A stretch of 64,000 nucleotides of DNA from Pedobacter sp. JY14-1 (GCF_029269825.1 NZ_JARJHU010000005.1:62001-126000); one strand, 5' to 3'. Counted from the stretch's first letter, positions 51,449 to 62,007 are shown. The notes: a model not told the origin generated them from the letters alone. A program made the numbers and translations.

Positions 51449-52615
51449 CTAGGAAAGCACAAGCCTGCCCGCCCTTTTACCCCTTGCGATCAGCATCCAG
51501 GCAAAAGAAGCCCCCACCAGTGCCATTACCGCACCTACGGCAACCGGCCAGGTATAGTCATATCCGGACAGTAAGGGCAATCCCCCGAGAAAGGCACCCA
51601 GCGCGTTTCCGATATTGAAACTGGCCTGGCTTACAGAAGCGGCCAGCATTTCAGATCCTTTAGCGGTATTGATCATCAGCATCTGTATTGGCGATGCCGC
51701 AGCAAAGGCAACAGCACCGGTGACAAACGTCATCACCAGCGACATGACCTGGCTACCGGAAACATAGTGTACGATCAGCAACACGACCGACATGGTCAGC
51801 AGCAGCGACAAGGTTGCCCTGGCAGGTGAAAAACGATCGGCCAGCCTGCCCCCGATAAAATTCCCAACCATCATACCTGCACCGGCCACCACCAGGACAT
51901 AGGTAATATCCTCAGCCCGGAAACCCGAAACTTCGGTCAGCAACGGCGCAATATAACTATACCAGGCAAACAGACCACCTGTTCCTATTGCAATCATCAG
52001 GATCAGTATCCAGGACTCGGTCATTTTGAAGAAACTAAGTTGTTTGCCACTGTCACTTTCTTTAGCGGCCGGCAATGCAGGCATCCAGGCCTTCAGGCTG
52101 AGCAGGGTCACCAGACCGACCAGTACAATGATCACAAAAGTATATCTCCAGGAGAAATGATGACCAATATAAGTACCCAGCGGTACGCCAAGAATATTGG
52201 CTATGGTCAGTCCCGCAAACATCATCGATACGGATTGAGCCTCTTTGCCTTTGTCGGCAATACGGCTGGCCACCACGGAACCCACTCCAAAAAAGGCGCC
52301 ATGCGGCAACCCCGCCAGCAGACGCGCAATAAACATCATGGTATAGTTAGGTGAAAAAGCAGACAATGCATTGAACCCGGTAAATAGCAGCATCAGCGCA
52401 ATCAATATCTTCTTGGGTGGATAACTTCCTGCAATCAGCACCAGTAGTGGTGCCCCGATCACTACACCCAATGCATAAGCAGAGATCAGGTGGCCTGCCT
52501 GAGGTATAGAAATTCCCAGGTCTTTGGCAATATCGGGCAATAACCCCATCATTACAAATTCCGTAATACCAATACCCAGTCCCCCAAGTGTCAGCGTGAG
52601 CAAACTTTTTTTCAT
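51449..52615 (-). CDS. MFS carrier, AraJ/YdhP type
   Basis: A 388-residue transporter with twelve predicted helices. The start MKKSLLTLTLGGLGIGITEFVMMGLLPDIA matches the AraJ/SotB group, GLPHGAFFGVGSVVASRIADKGK is the conserved cytosolic A-like loop, and the second half begins near ILILMIAIGTGGLFAWYSYI. This group exports sugars or drugs. ATG at 52615 is selected over the longer frame because homologues start with the MKKSLLTL helix and the upstream portion contains the operator at 52624. Substrate unknown. Confidence 0.88.
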   Translation of the reverse strand: MKKSLLTLTLGGLGIGITEFVMMGLLPDIAKDLGISIPQAGHLISAYALGVVIGAPLLVLIAGSYPPKKILIALMLLFTGFNALSAFSPNYTMMFIARLLAGLPHGAFFGVGSVVASRIADKGKEAQSVSMMFAGLTIANILGVPLGTYIGHHFSWRYTFVIIVLVGLVTLLSLKAWMPALPAAKESDSGKQLSFFKMTESWILILMIAIGTGGLFAWYSYIAPLLTEVSGFRAEDITYVLVVAGAGMMVGNFIGGRLADRFSPARATLSLLLTMSVVLLIVHYVSGSQVMSLVMTFVTGAVAFAAASPIQMLMINTAKGSEMLAASVSQASFNIGNALGAFLGGLPLLSGYDYTWPVAVGAVMALVGASFAWMLIARGKRAGRLVLS

Positions 52616-52623
52616 ACGCTTAG

Positions 52624-52644
52624 TTAGTGTATTTTTTACACTAA
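52624..52644. promoter_or_regulatory. inverted-repeat operator upstream of the MFS gene
   Basis: TTAGTGTA (52624-52631), five T, then TACACTAA (52637-52644): perfect 8-bp arms, 9 bases ahead of the ATG at 52615. Spacing and half-sites suit a dimeric MarR/HxlR/TetR-type repressor. No regulator gene is adjacent. The rest of the gap to 52799 holds nothing else I can support. Confidence 0.5.
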
Positions 52645-52799
52645 ACAAAAATAGGCAATTTATATGCCAGTAAACAATAAGAAACAGCAAAAATGATGTT
52701 CAGTAAACATATTGGTACGGTATATGTTACTAACTTCTGGTACAGGTGCTTATGCATTCATAATGCTACCTGACTTATGAAAAACAAAAAAATAAACAG

Positions 52800-53186
52800 A
52801 TGAATTACAGAAAACTAATCAGAAAAGGCATAGCCGAACTTCCCGGTCATTCCGGAGACAAGACTGCAGCAGTAGTCGGCCTGCTGGCAGGCCTGGCTGT
52901 AGGCGCAGTATTGGGTGTATTGTTTGCCCCGGACAGTGGCAAAAGAACCAGGGAAAAGATTACTGACAAGGCGCTGGACTTTGCCGATAACGTTAAGGAC
53001 GGTTATCATTCGATGAAGGATACGTTGAGCAACGGACGTGAAAGCCTGAAAGAGCTTAAAGGTCAGGTTGTGGACAAGGTAAAGCATAAAGCACAGGCTG
53101 TATCTGAGGAATTCAGGGAATTCAGAGATGCGGAGCTGAGCAAAGGCAGTCAGGGTGGCGAAGATCCAGGCTATACCGGCGCCTAG
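52800..53186 (+). CDS. YtxH-domain protein
   Basis: A 128-residue protein with one hydrophobic segment (AAVVGLLAGLAVGAVLGVLFAPDSGKRTRE) of the glycine-rich YtxH form, followed by a charged helix (ITDKALDFADNVKDGYHSMKDTLSNGRESLKEL) with low-complexity amphipathic repeats. YtxH proteins are stress-linked membrane-associated proteins; in Bacteroidota they are common and not functionally defined. It converges on the next MFS gene, sharing a four-base overlap of stop codons (53183-53186). Confidence 0.78.
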   Translation: MNYRKLIRKGIAELPGHSGDKTAAVVGLLAGLAVGAVLGVLFAPDSGKRTREKITDKALDFADNVKDGYHSMKDTLSNGRESLKELKGQVVDKVKHKAQAVSEEFREFRDAELSKGSQGGEDPGYTGA

Positions 53187-54346
53187 GCCCGGGTTTTCGG
53201 GTCAGCGGAAAGACTGGCCTGGTGACTGAAGAACATCCTGGTGATCGGGATCAGCAACAGACCACATACCGCGAAAATTACAAAAGATACTCTCAGGCTG
53301 AAGGCATGGGCCAGGTATCCGATCATTGGCGGCCCCAGCAGCATTCCTGTGATCGAATACGTGGCGATAATGGAAATTGCCATGCCTGGAGAGTATTTTT
53401 TTGATGCACCCGCCAGCGCATAGGACATCGGGATAATGGAGGCCGTGCCGAAACCCACCAGGGAAAAACCAGCCATAGCTGTCCAGAATGTGGGAAAACC
53501 TACAGCCATTGTAATTCCCGATACGATACAGATGGCACTCATGATATAGGTCCTGGGCATTCCAAAGCGCCCGATAATGAGATCAGACAAAAACCTGGAA
53601 GTAGCCATAAAGGTCATAAATATCAGGTACCCATAGGTAAAGATGTCAGCTTTGATGATCTCCTGAAAATAAATACCACTCCAGTCAAACATCCCGCCCT
53701 CACATATTGCACACAGAAAAACCACAATCCCCAGATAAAAAATATAAGGGTCCGGTTTTTTCAGATTGAGCTTGTTACCGGTCTCAGACCGGTCGCCCTT
53801 AAGCAGATACCGGTAAGAATAAACGGTAACCAGTACCATCAGCAAGGCAACGGCACCAAAATGAACCTGAAGGTCTACGTTTAATGACAGTAATAATGTG
53901 GATAAGGCAATACCCGCTATCCCTCCTATACTCCAAAAACCATGAAATGATCCGATGATCTTGTTATCAAAACGCTTTTGCAGGGTCAATGCCTGGGTAT
54001 TTACAGAGATGTTGAATACTCTGGTGGTAAAGGCAAACAAGGTAATGGCTACCACCAGGGTGAACGTATTGTGTGCAATACCGATCAGGGCCAGCGAAAG
54101 CCCGTTCAGTCCGTATCCTGCACTCAGGGGTACCCTGCTGTTATATTTGGAGACCAGCCAGCCTGAAATGGGTAATCCGATCAGCGAGCCCACAGGCATG
54201 GCCAGCAAAATAGTCCCGAGTTCAGCCTCGTTAAAACCAAAGGCGGTCTTGATGGTCGGGATGCGCGACGCCCATGTAGAGAAACTGAAGCCGGAGATAA
54301 AGAAGAACAGGCTAAGAAAGAAACGGTGTTTGTTATTAGAGATCAT
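53183..54346 (-). CDS. MFS transporter
   Basis: A 387-residue transporter starting MISNNKHRFFLSLFFFISGFSFSTWASRIPTI, with twelve helices in two halves and the half-site FNEAELGTILLAMPVGSLIGLPISGWLVSKYNSR as the A-like loop. The second half starts at KKPDPYIFYLGIVVFLCAICEGG. The pattern fits the YbjJ-like group of the major facilitator superfamily. Substrate cannot be read. ATG at 54346 is preferred over 54397. It overlaps the YtxH stop. Confidence 0.85.
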   Translation of the reverse strand: MISNNKHRFFLSLFFFISGFSFSTWASRIPTIKTAFGFNEAELGTILLAMPVGSLIGLPISGWLVSKYNSRVPLSAGYGLNGLSLALIGIAHNTFTLVVAITLFAFTTRVFNISVNTQALTLQKRFDNKIIGSFHGFWSIGGIAGIALSTLLLSLNVDLQVHFGAVALLMVLVTVYSYRYLLKGDRSETGNKLNLKKPDPYIFYLGIVVFLCAICEGGMFDWSGIYFQEIIKADIFTYGYLIFMTFMATSRFLSDLIIGRFGMPRTYIMSAICIVSGITMAVGFPTFWTAMAGFSLVGFGTASIIPMSYALAGASKKYSPGMAISIIATYSITGMLLGPPMIGYLAHAFSLRVSFVIFAVCGLLLIPITRMFFSHQASLSADPKTRA

Positions 54347-54505
54347 AAACCGGTAAACGAGGCAGCAAATGTACGCATTATGCCTGTGGCTTTCCAAGTT
54401 GTTCTGATCCCTTTCCGACCGGTCTCTTTACGGATTTTCTACGGGTTCTCTTCGGTTACAGGCATAGAAAACACACATGGGTTTCATTTTGAACCACATT
54501 TAACC

Positions 54506-54544
54506 TACCTTTGTATAACCACGCAGTACCATTTTCAATGGTAC
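54506..54544 (+). promoter_or_regulatory. promoter box and leader hairpin of the DUF6266 gene
   Basis: TACCTTTG at 54506-54513 is a perfect Bacteroidota -7 element, although no TTG box lies at the usual distance. It is followed by a hairpin GTACCATT-TTC-AATGGTAC at 54526-54544, lying in the 5' leader of the gene at 54620. The other parts of the gap 54347-54619 hold nothing else I can support. Confidence 0.45.
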
Positions 54545-54619
54545 ATCTGAAGCGTGGGGGCGCCGACAAACCTGGCACAGCGAAAGGCTGGAAAGATTAC
54601 CTGTTAAAATTCTTAAAAA

Positions 54620-55270
54620 ATGGCAAGAATGAAAAATGGCGTCTATGGCCCTATCACTGGAAAGCTTTGCGGGACGGTCAGCTATACACGTTTGGGTGTA
54701 CCGGTGATCCGGTCCGCCTCTCGTCCCCGCAGTAAACCTTCAACCCAAAAACAACTGGCAGTACAGAAAGCCTTTAACCTGGTGAATGAATTTGTCACTG
54801 CGGTAAATAGCTTTACCAATGTTGGCTTTAAGCCCAAATCCAGGAAAACACCTGGCCGTACACCGAATAACGAAGCGATGTCCGCCAACCTGAAGGCAAT
54901 CATAACGGGCGAATACCCTGATCTCAGCATTGACTACGCTAAGGTAAGGCTAAGTGATGGCCAGCTGCCGTTAGGCGAAAACATAACCGTGAGTATGGAT
55001 TCAGGTATCCTGTACTATACCTGGCAGAACCAACCAACTATAGCTTATCCCCGCTTAACGGACCAGGCTATGCTGCTGGCTTATTTTCCCGAAACAAAGC
55101 GTGTAGCCATGATGCCAGGCAGCGCCCGCCGTGCGAACGGACAGGACAGTCTTAACCTGTATCTGGAAATGGGGAACAGGGAAACTTACCTGGAAGCCTA
55201 TATCGCCTTTATTTCCAATGACAGGGAAGAGGTATCTGACAGCCGCTACCTGGGCAGAATTGAATTGTAA
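54620..55270 (+). CDS. DUF6266 family protein
   Basis: A 216-residue protein starting MARMKNGVYGPITGKLCGTVSYTR, then the basic stretch RPRSKPSTQKQLAVQKAFNLVNEF. These are the N-terminal marks of DUF6266, a family found in multiple copies in Pedobacter and Sphingobacterium. The C-terminal half is strand-rich (VSMDSGILYYTWQNQPTIAY, LNLYLEMGNRETYLEAYIAFIS). No catalytic motif, no signal peptide, and no function is known. It lies just before the thiamin operon but is probably unrelated. Confidence 0.75.
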   Translation: MARMKNGVYGPITGKLCGTVSYTRLGVPVIRSASRPRSKPSTQKQLAVQKAFNLVNEFVTAVNSFTNVGFKPKSRKTPGRTPNNEAMSANLKAIITGEYPDLSIDYAKVRLSDGQLPLGENITVSMDSGILYYTWQNQPTIAYPRLTDQAMLLAYFPETKRVAMMPGSARRANGQDSLNLYLEMGNRETYLEAYIAFISNDREEVSDSRYLGRIEL

Positions 55271-55299
55271 CCGCACAAACCGGCAGTTACTGCACCGGA

Positions 55300-55330
55300 T
55301 TTGCATTTTCAAAAATTAAGGCTAGCTTTA
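55300..55330 (+). promoter_or_regulatory. promoter of the thiamin operon
   Basis: TTTG at 55300-55303, 19 bases, TAGCTTTA at 55323-55330: one mismatch to TTTG-N-TAnnTTTG with ideal spacing. The start would be near 55337, exactly where the riboswitch begins. Confidence 0.65.
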
Positions 55331-55336
55331 CAAAAA

Positions 55337-55408
55337 CTTTAGGGGTGCCATTGTGCTGAGAAATACCCTTTGAACCTGATGCGGTTAGTACCGCCGAAGG
55401 GAAAAGTA
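55337..55408 (+). ncRNA. TPP riboswitch (THI element)
   Basis: Classical THI-box landmarks: GGGGTGCC at 55342-55349, GCTGAGA at 55355-55361, ACCCTTTGAACCTGAT at 55365-55380, GCGGTTAGTACCGCC at 55381-55395, and GAAGGGAAAAGT at 55396-55407. The TPP aptamer folds into the two-helix T-shape. The platform that follows (55409-55490) contains a weak CAGT-TTT-ACTG stem with T-run at 55453-55470; whether control is by termination or translation is not clear. It controls thiS-thiH. Confidence 0.94.
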
Positions 55409-55511
55409 GAAGCAAATACTGCTGTCTTTTCTGCCCGTAATGGGTATCCCTACAGTTTTACTGATTTTTTGACCAGGAACCTGCTCCGGCATGTATCAAA
55501 AACCACAAGAA

Positions 55512-55715
55512 ATGGAAGTAACTGTAAATCAACAAAAATATCATCTTGAGACTGCCTGCTCGGTAGCCGGAATGCTTGCGGCCGTACTTGGTGAAACGCC
55601 AAAGGGCATCGCCGTAGCGGTAAACCAGAACATTGTGCCCAGGACCATTTGGACAGACCATATGCTGAAACAGGGCGACCAGGTGATGCTCATCAAGGCT
55701 ACCCAGGGCGGCTGA
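55512..55715 (+). CDS. thiS: sulfur-carrier protein ThiS
   Basis: A 67-residue ubiquitin-like sulfur carrier starting MEVTVNQQKYHLETACSVAGML and ending in the Gly-Gly motif (KATQGG) that is adenylated and thiocarboxylated to give sulfur for the thiazole ring. The frame also opens at 55491 with seven extra residues; the ATG at 55512 gives the family length. It leads the operon behind the riboswitch. No thiF gene, whose product adenylates it, is found in the window. Confidence 0.9.
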   Translation: MEVTVNQQKYHLETACSVAGMLAAVLGETPKGIAVAVNQNIVPRTIWTDHMLKQGDQVMLIKATQGG

Positions 55716-57578
<1,863 letters not shown>

Positions 57579-57598
57579 GAAGGATAGGCAGCATTAAA

Positions 57599-58225
57599 AT
57601 GGAATTGTACGTCATCGCCGGCCCGCAACCTTTGCCAGAAGAATCCAGGCTGATCAATAAACTGTTTGAGGCCGGACTGGAGGTATTTCACCTGCGGAAG
57701 CCGGGTATGGGACGGAAAAAATATGCAGCACTCATCGCAGGTATAGATGTCGCCTGGTACGACAGGATCGCACTTCATCAGCATCACGAGCTGGCTGCTG
57801 AATTTGGAGTTCGCAGACTGCATTATCCCGAACAGATGAGATCAGAACCGCGTATGCGGGCGTATCCGGATGGAACAATACGAAGTACGTCTGTACATGA
57901 CCCGGATGTCTTAAATGTGCTTCACGGTTTCAATTATACGTTTTTCGGGCCCGTGTTTGACAGCCTGTCAAAACCTGGCCATAACGCGAGGTACCGACCG
58001 GCCCAGCTTACTGCAGCGCTGGATGAATACCGTCAGAAACCAGAAAACACAAAGGTAATTGCCGTCGGAGGCATTGGCCTCTGTAACGCACTGCACATTG
58101 CTGAAATGGGCTTCGATGGTTTGGCCTTGCTCGGTGCGGTATGGAGTAAGCCGGAGCAGGCTGTTGAAAATTATAGGATGATAAGAAATCTGATATGGAA
58201 TGAAGCGGCAACAGACTACAGGTGA
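57599..58225 (+). CDS. ThiE/TenI-like protein (first paralogue)
   Basis: A 208-residue TIM-barrel protein of the thiamin phosphate synthase/TenI superfamily. It has HLRKPGMG where ThiE has QLR-K, LHQHHELAAEFGVRRLHYPEQM in place of the INDR-VHLG segment, then STSVHDPDVL and FFGPVFDSLSKPGHN and VIAVGGIGLCNALHIAEMGFDGLALLGAVW. It keeps the phosphate-binding loops but has lost several ThiE diphosphate residues. In place of the TenI FGH catalytic histidine it has FGP. It may be a thiazole tautomerase (TenI-like) or a modified ThiE. Overlaps thiD by 26 bases. Confidence 0.7.
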   Translation: MELYVIAGPQPLPEESRLINKLFEAGLEVFHLRKPGMGRKKYAALIAGIDVAWYDRIALHQHHELAAEFGVRRLHYPEQMRSEPRMRAYPDGTIRSTSVHDPDVLNVLHGFNYTFFGPVFDSLSKPGHNARYRPAQLTAALDEYRQKPENTKVIAVGGIGLCNALHIAEMGFDGLALLGAVWSKPEQAVENYRMIRNLIWNEAATDYR

Positions 58226-59009
58226 CCTGAGCCCTTTTGCAAGAGCTCGGCGACGCCCCTGCGTACTCAGTCTGGCAGGCTTCGATCCCAGCGCAGGCGC
58301 CGGCGTTCTGGCAGATGTGAAATGCTTTGAGCAGCATCATGTATATGGCTTTGCCATATGTACTGCGATGACGGTTCAGAATGACATGGAATTTCTTTCC
58401 TGTGAATGGCGCTCGGCTGCCAGGATCATCGGGGAACTGGAACCATTGATCAGGAAGTTTAACCTGGTTGCGGCTAAAGTCGGTCTGATCAGGGACGAAG
58501 AAGTTCTGCTGGAAGTCGTAAGTTATCTGAAAAGCAGCATGCCTGGTATCCGGATCGTCTTTGACCCTGTGCTGAAGGCAAGTGCAGGTTTCAGCTTTCA
58601 CAACTGGAATGATGGTCTTTCCAGGCTTCGCCGCGTATTGGAAAAGCTCGAACTCATCTGCCCGAATTTTGAGGAAATGACAGTTATGGGAAACAGAGAG
58701 ACTAAGGCACAGGATACGGCGCGGGATTGGGCACAATATTGTCCGGTACTGTTAAAAGGCGGACATCATCCATCCGAACCTGGAACAGACTACCTCTACT
58801 TATCTGGCGGGCAGACCTGTGAAGTCATCGAGCTTCGCCCGGTGCGTGGAAATATTTATGAAAAACACGGCTCCGGCTGTGTGCTTTCTGCCGCTGTGAC
58901 GGCAAACCTGGCACTGGGGCAGGACCTGCCGACGGCTTGCAGACTGGCAAAATCCTATACGGAAGCTTTTTTAAAAAGTAACGAAACGCTACTGGGATAT
59001 CACTCATAA
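58200..59009 (+). CDS. thiD: hydroxymethylpyrimidine/phosphomethylpyrimidine kinase
   Basis: A 269-residue ribokinase-fold kinase that phosphorylates HMP and HMP-P. It has LSLAGFDPSAGAGVLADVKCF near the N-terminus, AMTVQND, the VFDPVLKASAGF segment, PVLLKGGHHP and the C-terminal HGSGCVLSAAVTANLALG with the ATP-binding anion hole. Some sequence features diverge from E. coli ThiD, but all the kinase landmarks are present. It overlaps the preceding gene by 26 bases, so translation is coupled, and is followed by the second thiE after 43 bases. Confidence 0.93.
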   Translation: MKRQQTTGDLSPFARARRRPCVLSLAGFDPSAGAGVLADVKCFEQHHVYGFAICTAMTVQNDMEFLSCEWRSAARIIGELEPLIRKFNLVAAKVGLIRDEEVLLEVVSYLKSSMPGIRIVFDPVLKASAGFSFHNWNDGLSRLRRVLEKLELICPNFEEMTVMGNRETKAQDTARDWAQYCPVLLKGGHHPSEPGTDYLYLSGGQTCEVIELRPVRGNIYEKHGSGCVLSAAVTANLALGQDLPTACRLAKSYTEAFLKSNETLLGYHS

Positions 59010-59052
59010 AATAGATAATACACAGAAAACCAATAACTATAAATAGTTTTAC

Positions 59053-59694
59053 ATGAATAAACAGATGACTATAGGAAGGTTACATTACGTTTCACAGCAA
59101 TCTGCTTTGTGTACCCACCTCGACGCCATTGACGAGGTACTGGCCTCAGGCGGCAAATGGATCCAGCTTCGGGTAAAGGACCGGCCTGTAGCTGAGGTAC
59201 TGAAACTCGCACTTGAAAGCCGTAAACGCTGTACACAATATGATGCCACACTGATCATCAATGACGATCCGTATGTTGCAGCTGAGGCCGGGGCTGATGG
59301 CGTACACCTTGGATTGGGCGACATGCCTGTTTCTGAGGCCAGGAAGATCCTGGGCCCAGGTGTCATTATCGGGGGGACTGCCAATACTTTCAGTGATATC
59401 GCCCGCAGGGTCGCTGATGGCGTGGATTACATCGGCTTAGGTCCCTGCCGCTTTACCACAACCAAGGCCAATTTAAGCCCCGTCCTGGGCCTGGATGGCT
59501 ACAGACTGCTGATGCAGCAGGTAAAAGAGGCTGGTTTTAAGGTGCCCGTCATTGCCGTTGGAGGGATTCTGGGCACAGATATCCCCCTGCTCAGGGAAGC
59601 CGGTTTATATGGTGTAGCGGTTTCAGGTGCACTGACCGGGAAAGCACAGCTCAGAAAAAAAATCAATAAAATGTATATGGAATTAGAACGCTAG
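59053..59694 (+). CDS. thiE: thiamine-phosphate synthase ThiE (second paralogue)
   Basis: A 213-residue ThiE that joins HMP-PP and thiazole phosphate into thiamin phosphate. Canonical residues: QLRVKDRP near 38-45, LIINDDPYVAAEAGADGVHLGLGDMP, GGTANTFSDI, YIGLGPCRFTTTK and VIAVGGILGTDIPLLREAG. It fits the real ThiE better than the paralogue at 57599. It precedes thiG by six bases and thus is co-transcribed. ATG at 59053 (MNKQMTIGRLHYVS) matches the family start. Confidence 0.93.
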   Translation: MNKQMTIGRLHYVSQQSALCTHLDAIDEVLASGGKWIQLRVKDRPVAEVLKLALESRKRCTQYDATLIINDDPYVAAEAGADGVHLGLGDMPVSEARKILGPGVIIGGTANTFSDIARRVADGVDYIGLGPCRFTTTKANLSPVLGLDGYRLLMQQVKEAGFKVPVIAVGGILGTDIPLLREAGLYGVAVSGALTGKAQLRKKINKMYMELER

Positions 59695-59700
59695 CGCACC

Positions 59701-60471
59701 ATGAATATGCTGAAAATCGCAGACAGAGTTTTTAAATCGAGGTTATTTACGGGTACAGGTAAATTTGCCTCGCCGGCGGTCATGGAAGAAGCGCTGCTGG
59801 CATCCGGATCAGAACTGGTGACTGTTGCACTCAAACGCATCGATCTGAAAGACCATTCTGACAATATCCTTCTGAATATCAACCGTTCTGAAATTAGTTT
59901 ATTACCAAATACTTCAGGTGTGCGCAATGCACGGGAAGCAGTGTTTGCAGCGCAAATGGCCAGAGAGGCATTGGAAACCAACTGGATAAAACTGGAGATC
60001 CATCCTGACCCAAAATATCTTTTGCCGGATCCGGTGGAAACACTCCGGGCGACGGAGGAACTGGCGGGACTTGGCTTTGTGGTGCTGCCCTATATACATG
60101 CCGACCCGGTATTGTGCAAACGCCTGGAAGATGCGGGAACAGCAGCGGTCATGCCACTTGGTGCACCAATCGGTAGCAATAAAGGGCTCAGGACTATTGA
60201 TTTTCTGGAAATCATCATTAACCAGAGCAAAGTCCCTGTAATTATTGATGCCGGTATCGGCGCCCCTTCCGATGCAGCCAGGGCGATGGAGATCGGCGCC
60301 GATGCCGTACTGGTAAATACCGCAATTGCAGTTTCCCCTGATCCCGTAAGAATGGCGGAGGCTTTTAAGACTGCAGTAGAAGCAGGCAGAAAGGCTTATG
60401 AAGCAGGCCTTGCGGCTACAGTCCCGTTTGCTGTTGCCAGTAGCCCGCTGACAGCTTTTCTGACAGATTAA
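59701..60471 (+). CDS. thiG: thiazole synthase
   Basis: ThiG (256 residues) forms the thiazole ring from DXP, dehydroglycine and ThiS thiocarboxylate. The start is [22 protein letters not shown]; Lys97 in [10 protein letters not shown] forms the Schiff base. The terminal [24 protein letters not shown] is the phosphate loop. It sits directly between thiE and thiH; the ThiG-ThiH complex is expected in bacteria that make dehydroglycine from tyrosine. Confidence 0.96.
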   Translation: MNMLKIADRVFKSRLFTGTGKFASPAVMEEALLASGSELVTVALKRIDLKDHSDNILLNINRSEISLLPNTSGVRNAREAVFAAQMAREALETNWIKLEIHPDPKYLLPDPVETLRATEELAGLGFVVLPYIHADPVLCKRLEDAGTAAVMPLGAPIGSNKGLRTIDFLEIIINQSKVPVIIDAGIGAPSDAARAMEIGADAVLVNTAIAVSPDPVRMAEAFKTAVEAGRKAYEAGLAATVPFAVASSPLTAFLTD

Positions 60472-60502
60472 CTTGATAAAACCCTCAGATACAATTGCTT
60501 TT

Positions 60503-61621
60503 ATGTCAACCTTTGCTGATTTATTTAATACTTATTGCTGGGATAAGGTCAGGTCGGATATTTACGCCAGGACTCCGGCTGATGTCGAAAGCGCCTTAAC
60601 CACCAGGAACCCGACACTGGAAGATTTCAAAGCGCTGATTTCTCCGGCAGCAGCACCTTATCTGGAACAAATGGCCAGCCTGAGCCAGCAACTTACCCTA
60701 CAGCGATTTGGTAAGACCGTACAACTGTATGCCCCGATGTACCTGTCCAATGAGTGCAGCAACATCTGCACTTATTGCGGATTCAGTTATGACAACAAGC
60801 TGAAGAGAAAAACGCTTTCGGCAATTGAAATTATGCAGGAAACCGTCGCATTGAAGCACATGGGTTATGAACACGTTTTGCTGGTAACGGGCGAGGCCAG
60901 CCGGACCGTACACACGGAATACTTCAGAAAAGCCCTGGAGCTCGTCCTGCCGCACTTTGCACAGGTATCTATGGAAGTGCAGCCTTTAGAAGAACCGGAA
61001 TACGCTGACCTCTCGGCTGCCGGCCTGCACGCTGTGCTGGTCTACCAGGAAACTTATCATCAGGAAGATTACCGTAAACATCATCCTAAGGGAAAAAAAA
61101 GCAATTTCGGGTACCGGCTGGAGACCCCCGACAGAATAGGAAAAGCAGGAATCCATAAAATCGGTCTTGGTGTGCTGATCGGACTGGAGGACTGGAGAAC
61201 AGATTCGTTCTTTACTGCACTCCATCTTTCGTACCTGGAGTCGACTTACTGGAGGAGCCGGTACAGCATCTCCTTTCCCAGGCTGAGGCCATTCAGCGGC
61301 GGACTCGAACCTAAAGTGATCATGTCTGACCGGGAGCTGCTGCAACTGATCTGCGCATACAGGATATTTAACCGCGAAGTGGAGCTTTCGATTTCCACCC
61401 GGGAAGCCAGGCCATTCAGAAACAATGTATTTAAGTTGGGTATCACTTCCATGAGTGCCGGTTCGAAGACAAATCCGGGAGGATATGCCGTAGAACCGTC
61501 GTCGCTGGAACAATTTGAGGTTTCCGATGAACGCTCCGCCTTCGAGATCGCAGGCATGATCACTTCGCAGGGGTATGAGCCTGTTTGGAAAGACTGGGAT
61601 CGTAAACTCGCCTGTTTTTAA
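60503..61621 (+). CDS. thiH: tyrosine lyase ThiH
   Basis: A 372-residue radical SAM enzyme that cleaves tyrosine to p-cresol and dehydroglycine for the thiazole. The cluster cysteines are Cys85, Cys89 and Cys92 in NECSNICTYCGF (CX3CX2C). GYEHVLLVTGEA and VYQETYHQEDYRKHHPKGKK match ThiH. The ATG at 60503 is used; a TTG at 60473 is also in frame but overlaps the thiG stop region. ThiH implies the anaerobic tyrosine route, not the ThiO glycine oxidase route. It ends the thiamin operon. Confidence 0.95.
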   Translation: MSTFADLFNTYCWDKVRSDIYARTPADVESALTTRNPTLEDFKALISPAAAPYLEQMASLSQQLTLQRFGKTVQLYAPMYLSNECSNICTYCGFSYDNKLKRKTLSAIEIMQETVALKHMGYEHVLLVTGEASRTVHTEYFRKALELVLPHFAQVSMEVQPLEEPEYADLSAAGLHAVLVYQETYHQEDYRKHHPKGKKSNFGYRLETPDRIGKAGIHKIGLGVLIGLEDWRTDSFFTALHLSYLESTYWRSRYSISFPRLRPFSGGLEPKVIMSDRELLQLICAYRIFNREVELSISTREARPFRNNVFKLGITSMSAGSKTNPGGYAVEPSSLEQFEVSDERSAFEIAGMITSQGYEPVWKDWDRKLACF

Positions 61622-61710
61622 AAAAGTGTTAAAAATTTCAGGTATAATTCAAAAAAAACGACAAGATTATCCGCATCACATTTTTTTAACTTTTATTCTA
61701 AAAACAGACT

Positions 61711-62007
61711 ATGGATGAAAAATACATTTTGCAGGAGATTCTTGACAACCTGACGAGGCGTGACTTTACAAAGGCGATGAAGTTGCTTCCTGTACTCACG
61801 GGGAAGTGCAAAAACACCATTTATGGTTATGCGAAGATCCCGAAAGATTCGAAAACCGAAATCCCTTATGATGTGGGCCATATCCTCGAAGATTTTTTTG
61901 GTCTTCCTCCCAGGGGGCTATCCAGGAAAAAAGTGACCTGCAAGCACCTTAAGGAGTTCATATCCGAACCACACCACAGGGTAGGAAAGAAGAGAAGGCC
62001 GGAATAG
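61711..62007 (+). CDS. small hypothetical protein (98 aa)
   Basis: The product starts MDEKYILQEILDNLTRRDFTKAMKLLPVLTGKCKNTIYGYAKIPKD, is helical and basic, and ends in VGKKRRPE. Its layout, a helical head followed by KTEIPYDVGHILEDFFGLPPRGL, resembles a small DNA-binding or toxin-antitoxin type regulator, but no motif is decisive. Its TAG stop is the loop of a strong terminator, and it converges on the BamA-like gene. Confidence 0.6.
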   Translation: MDEKYILQEILDNLTRRDFTKAMKLLPVLTGKCKNTIYGYAKIPKDSKTEIPYDVGHILEDFFGLPPRGLSRKKVTCKHLKEFISEPHHRVGKKRRPE

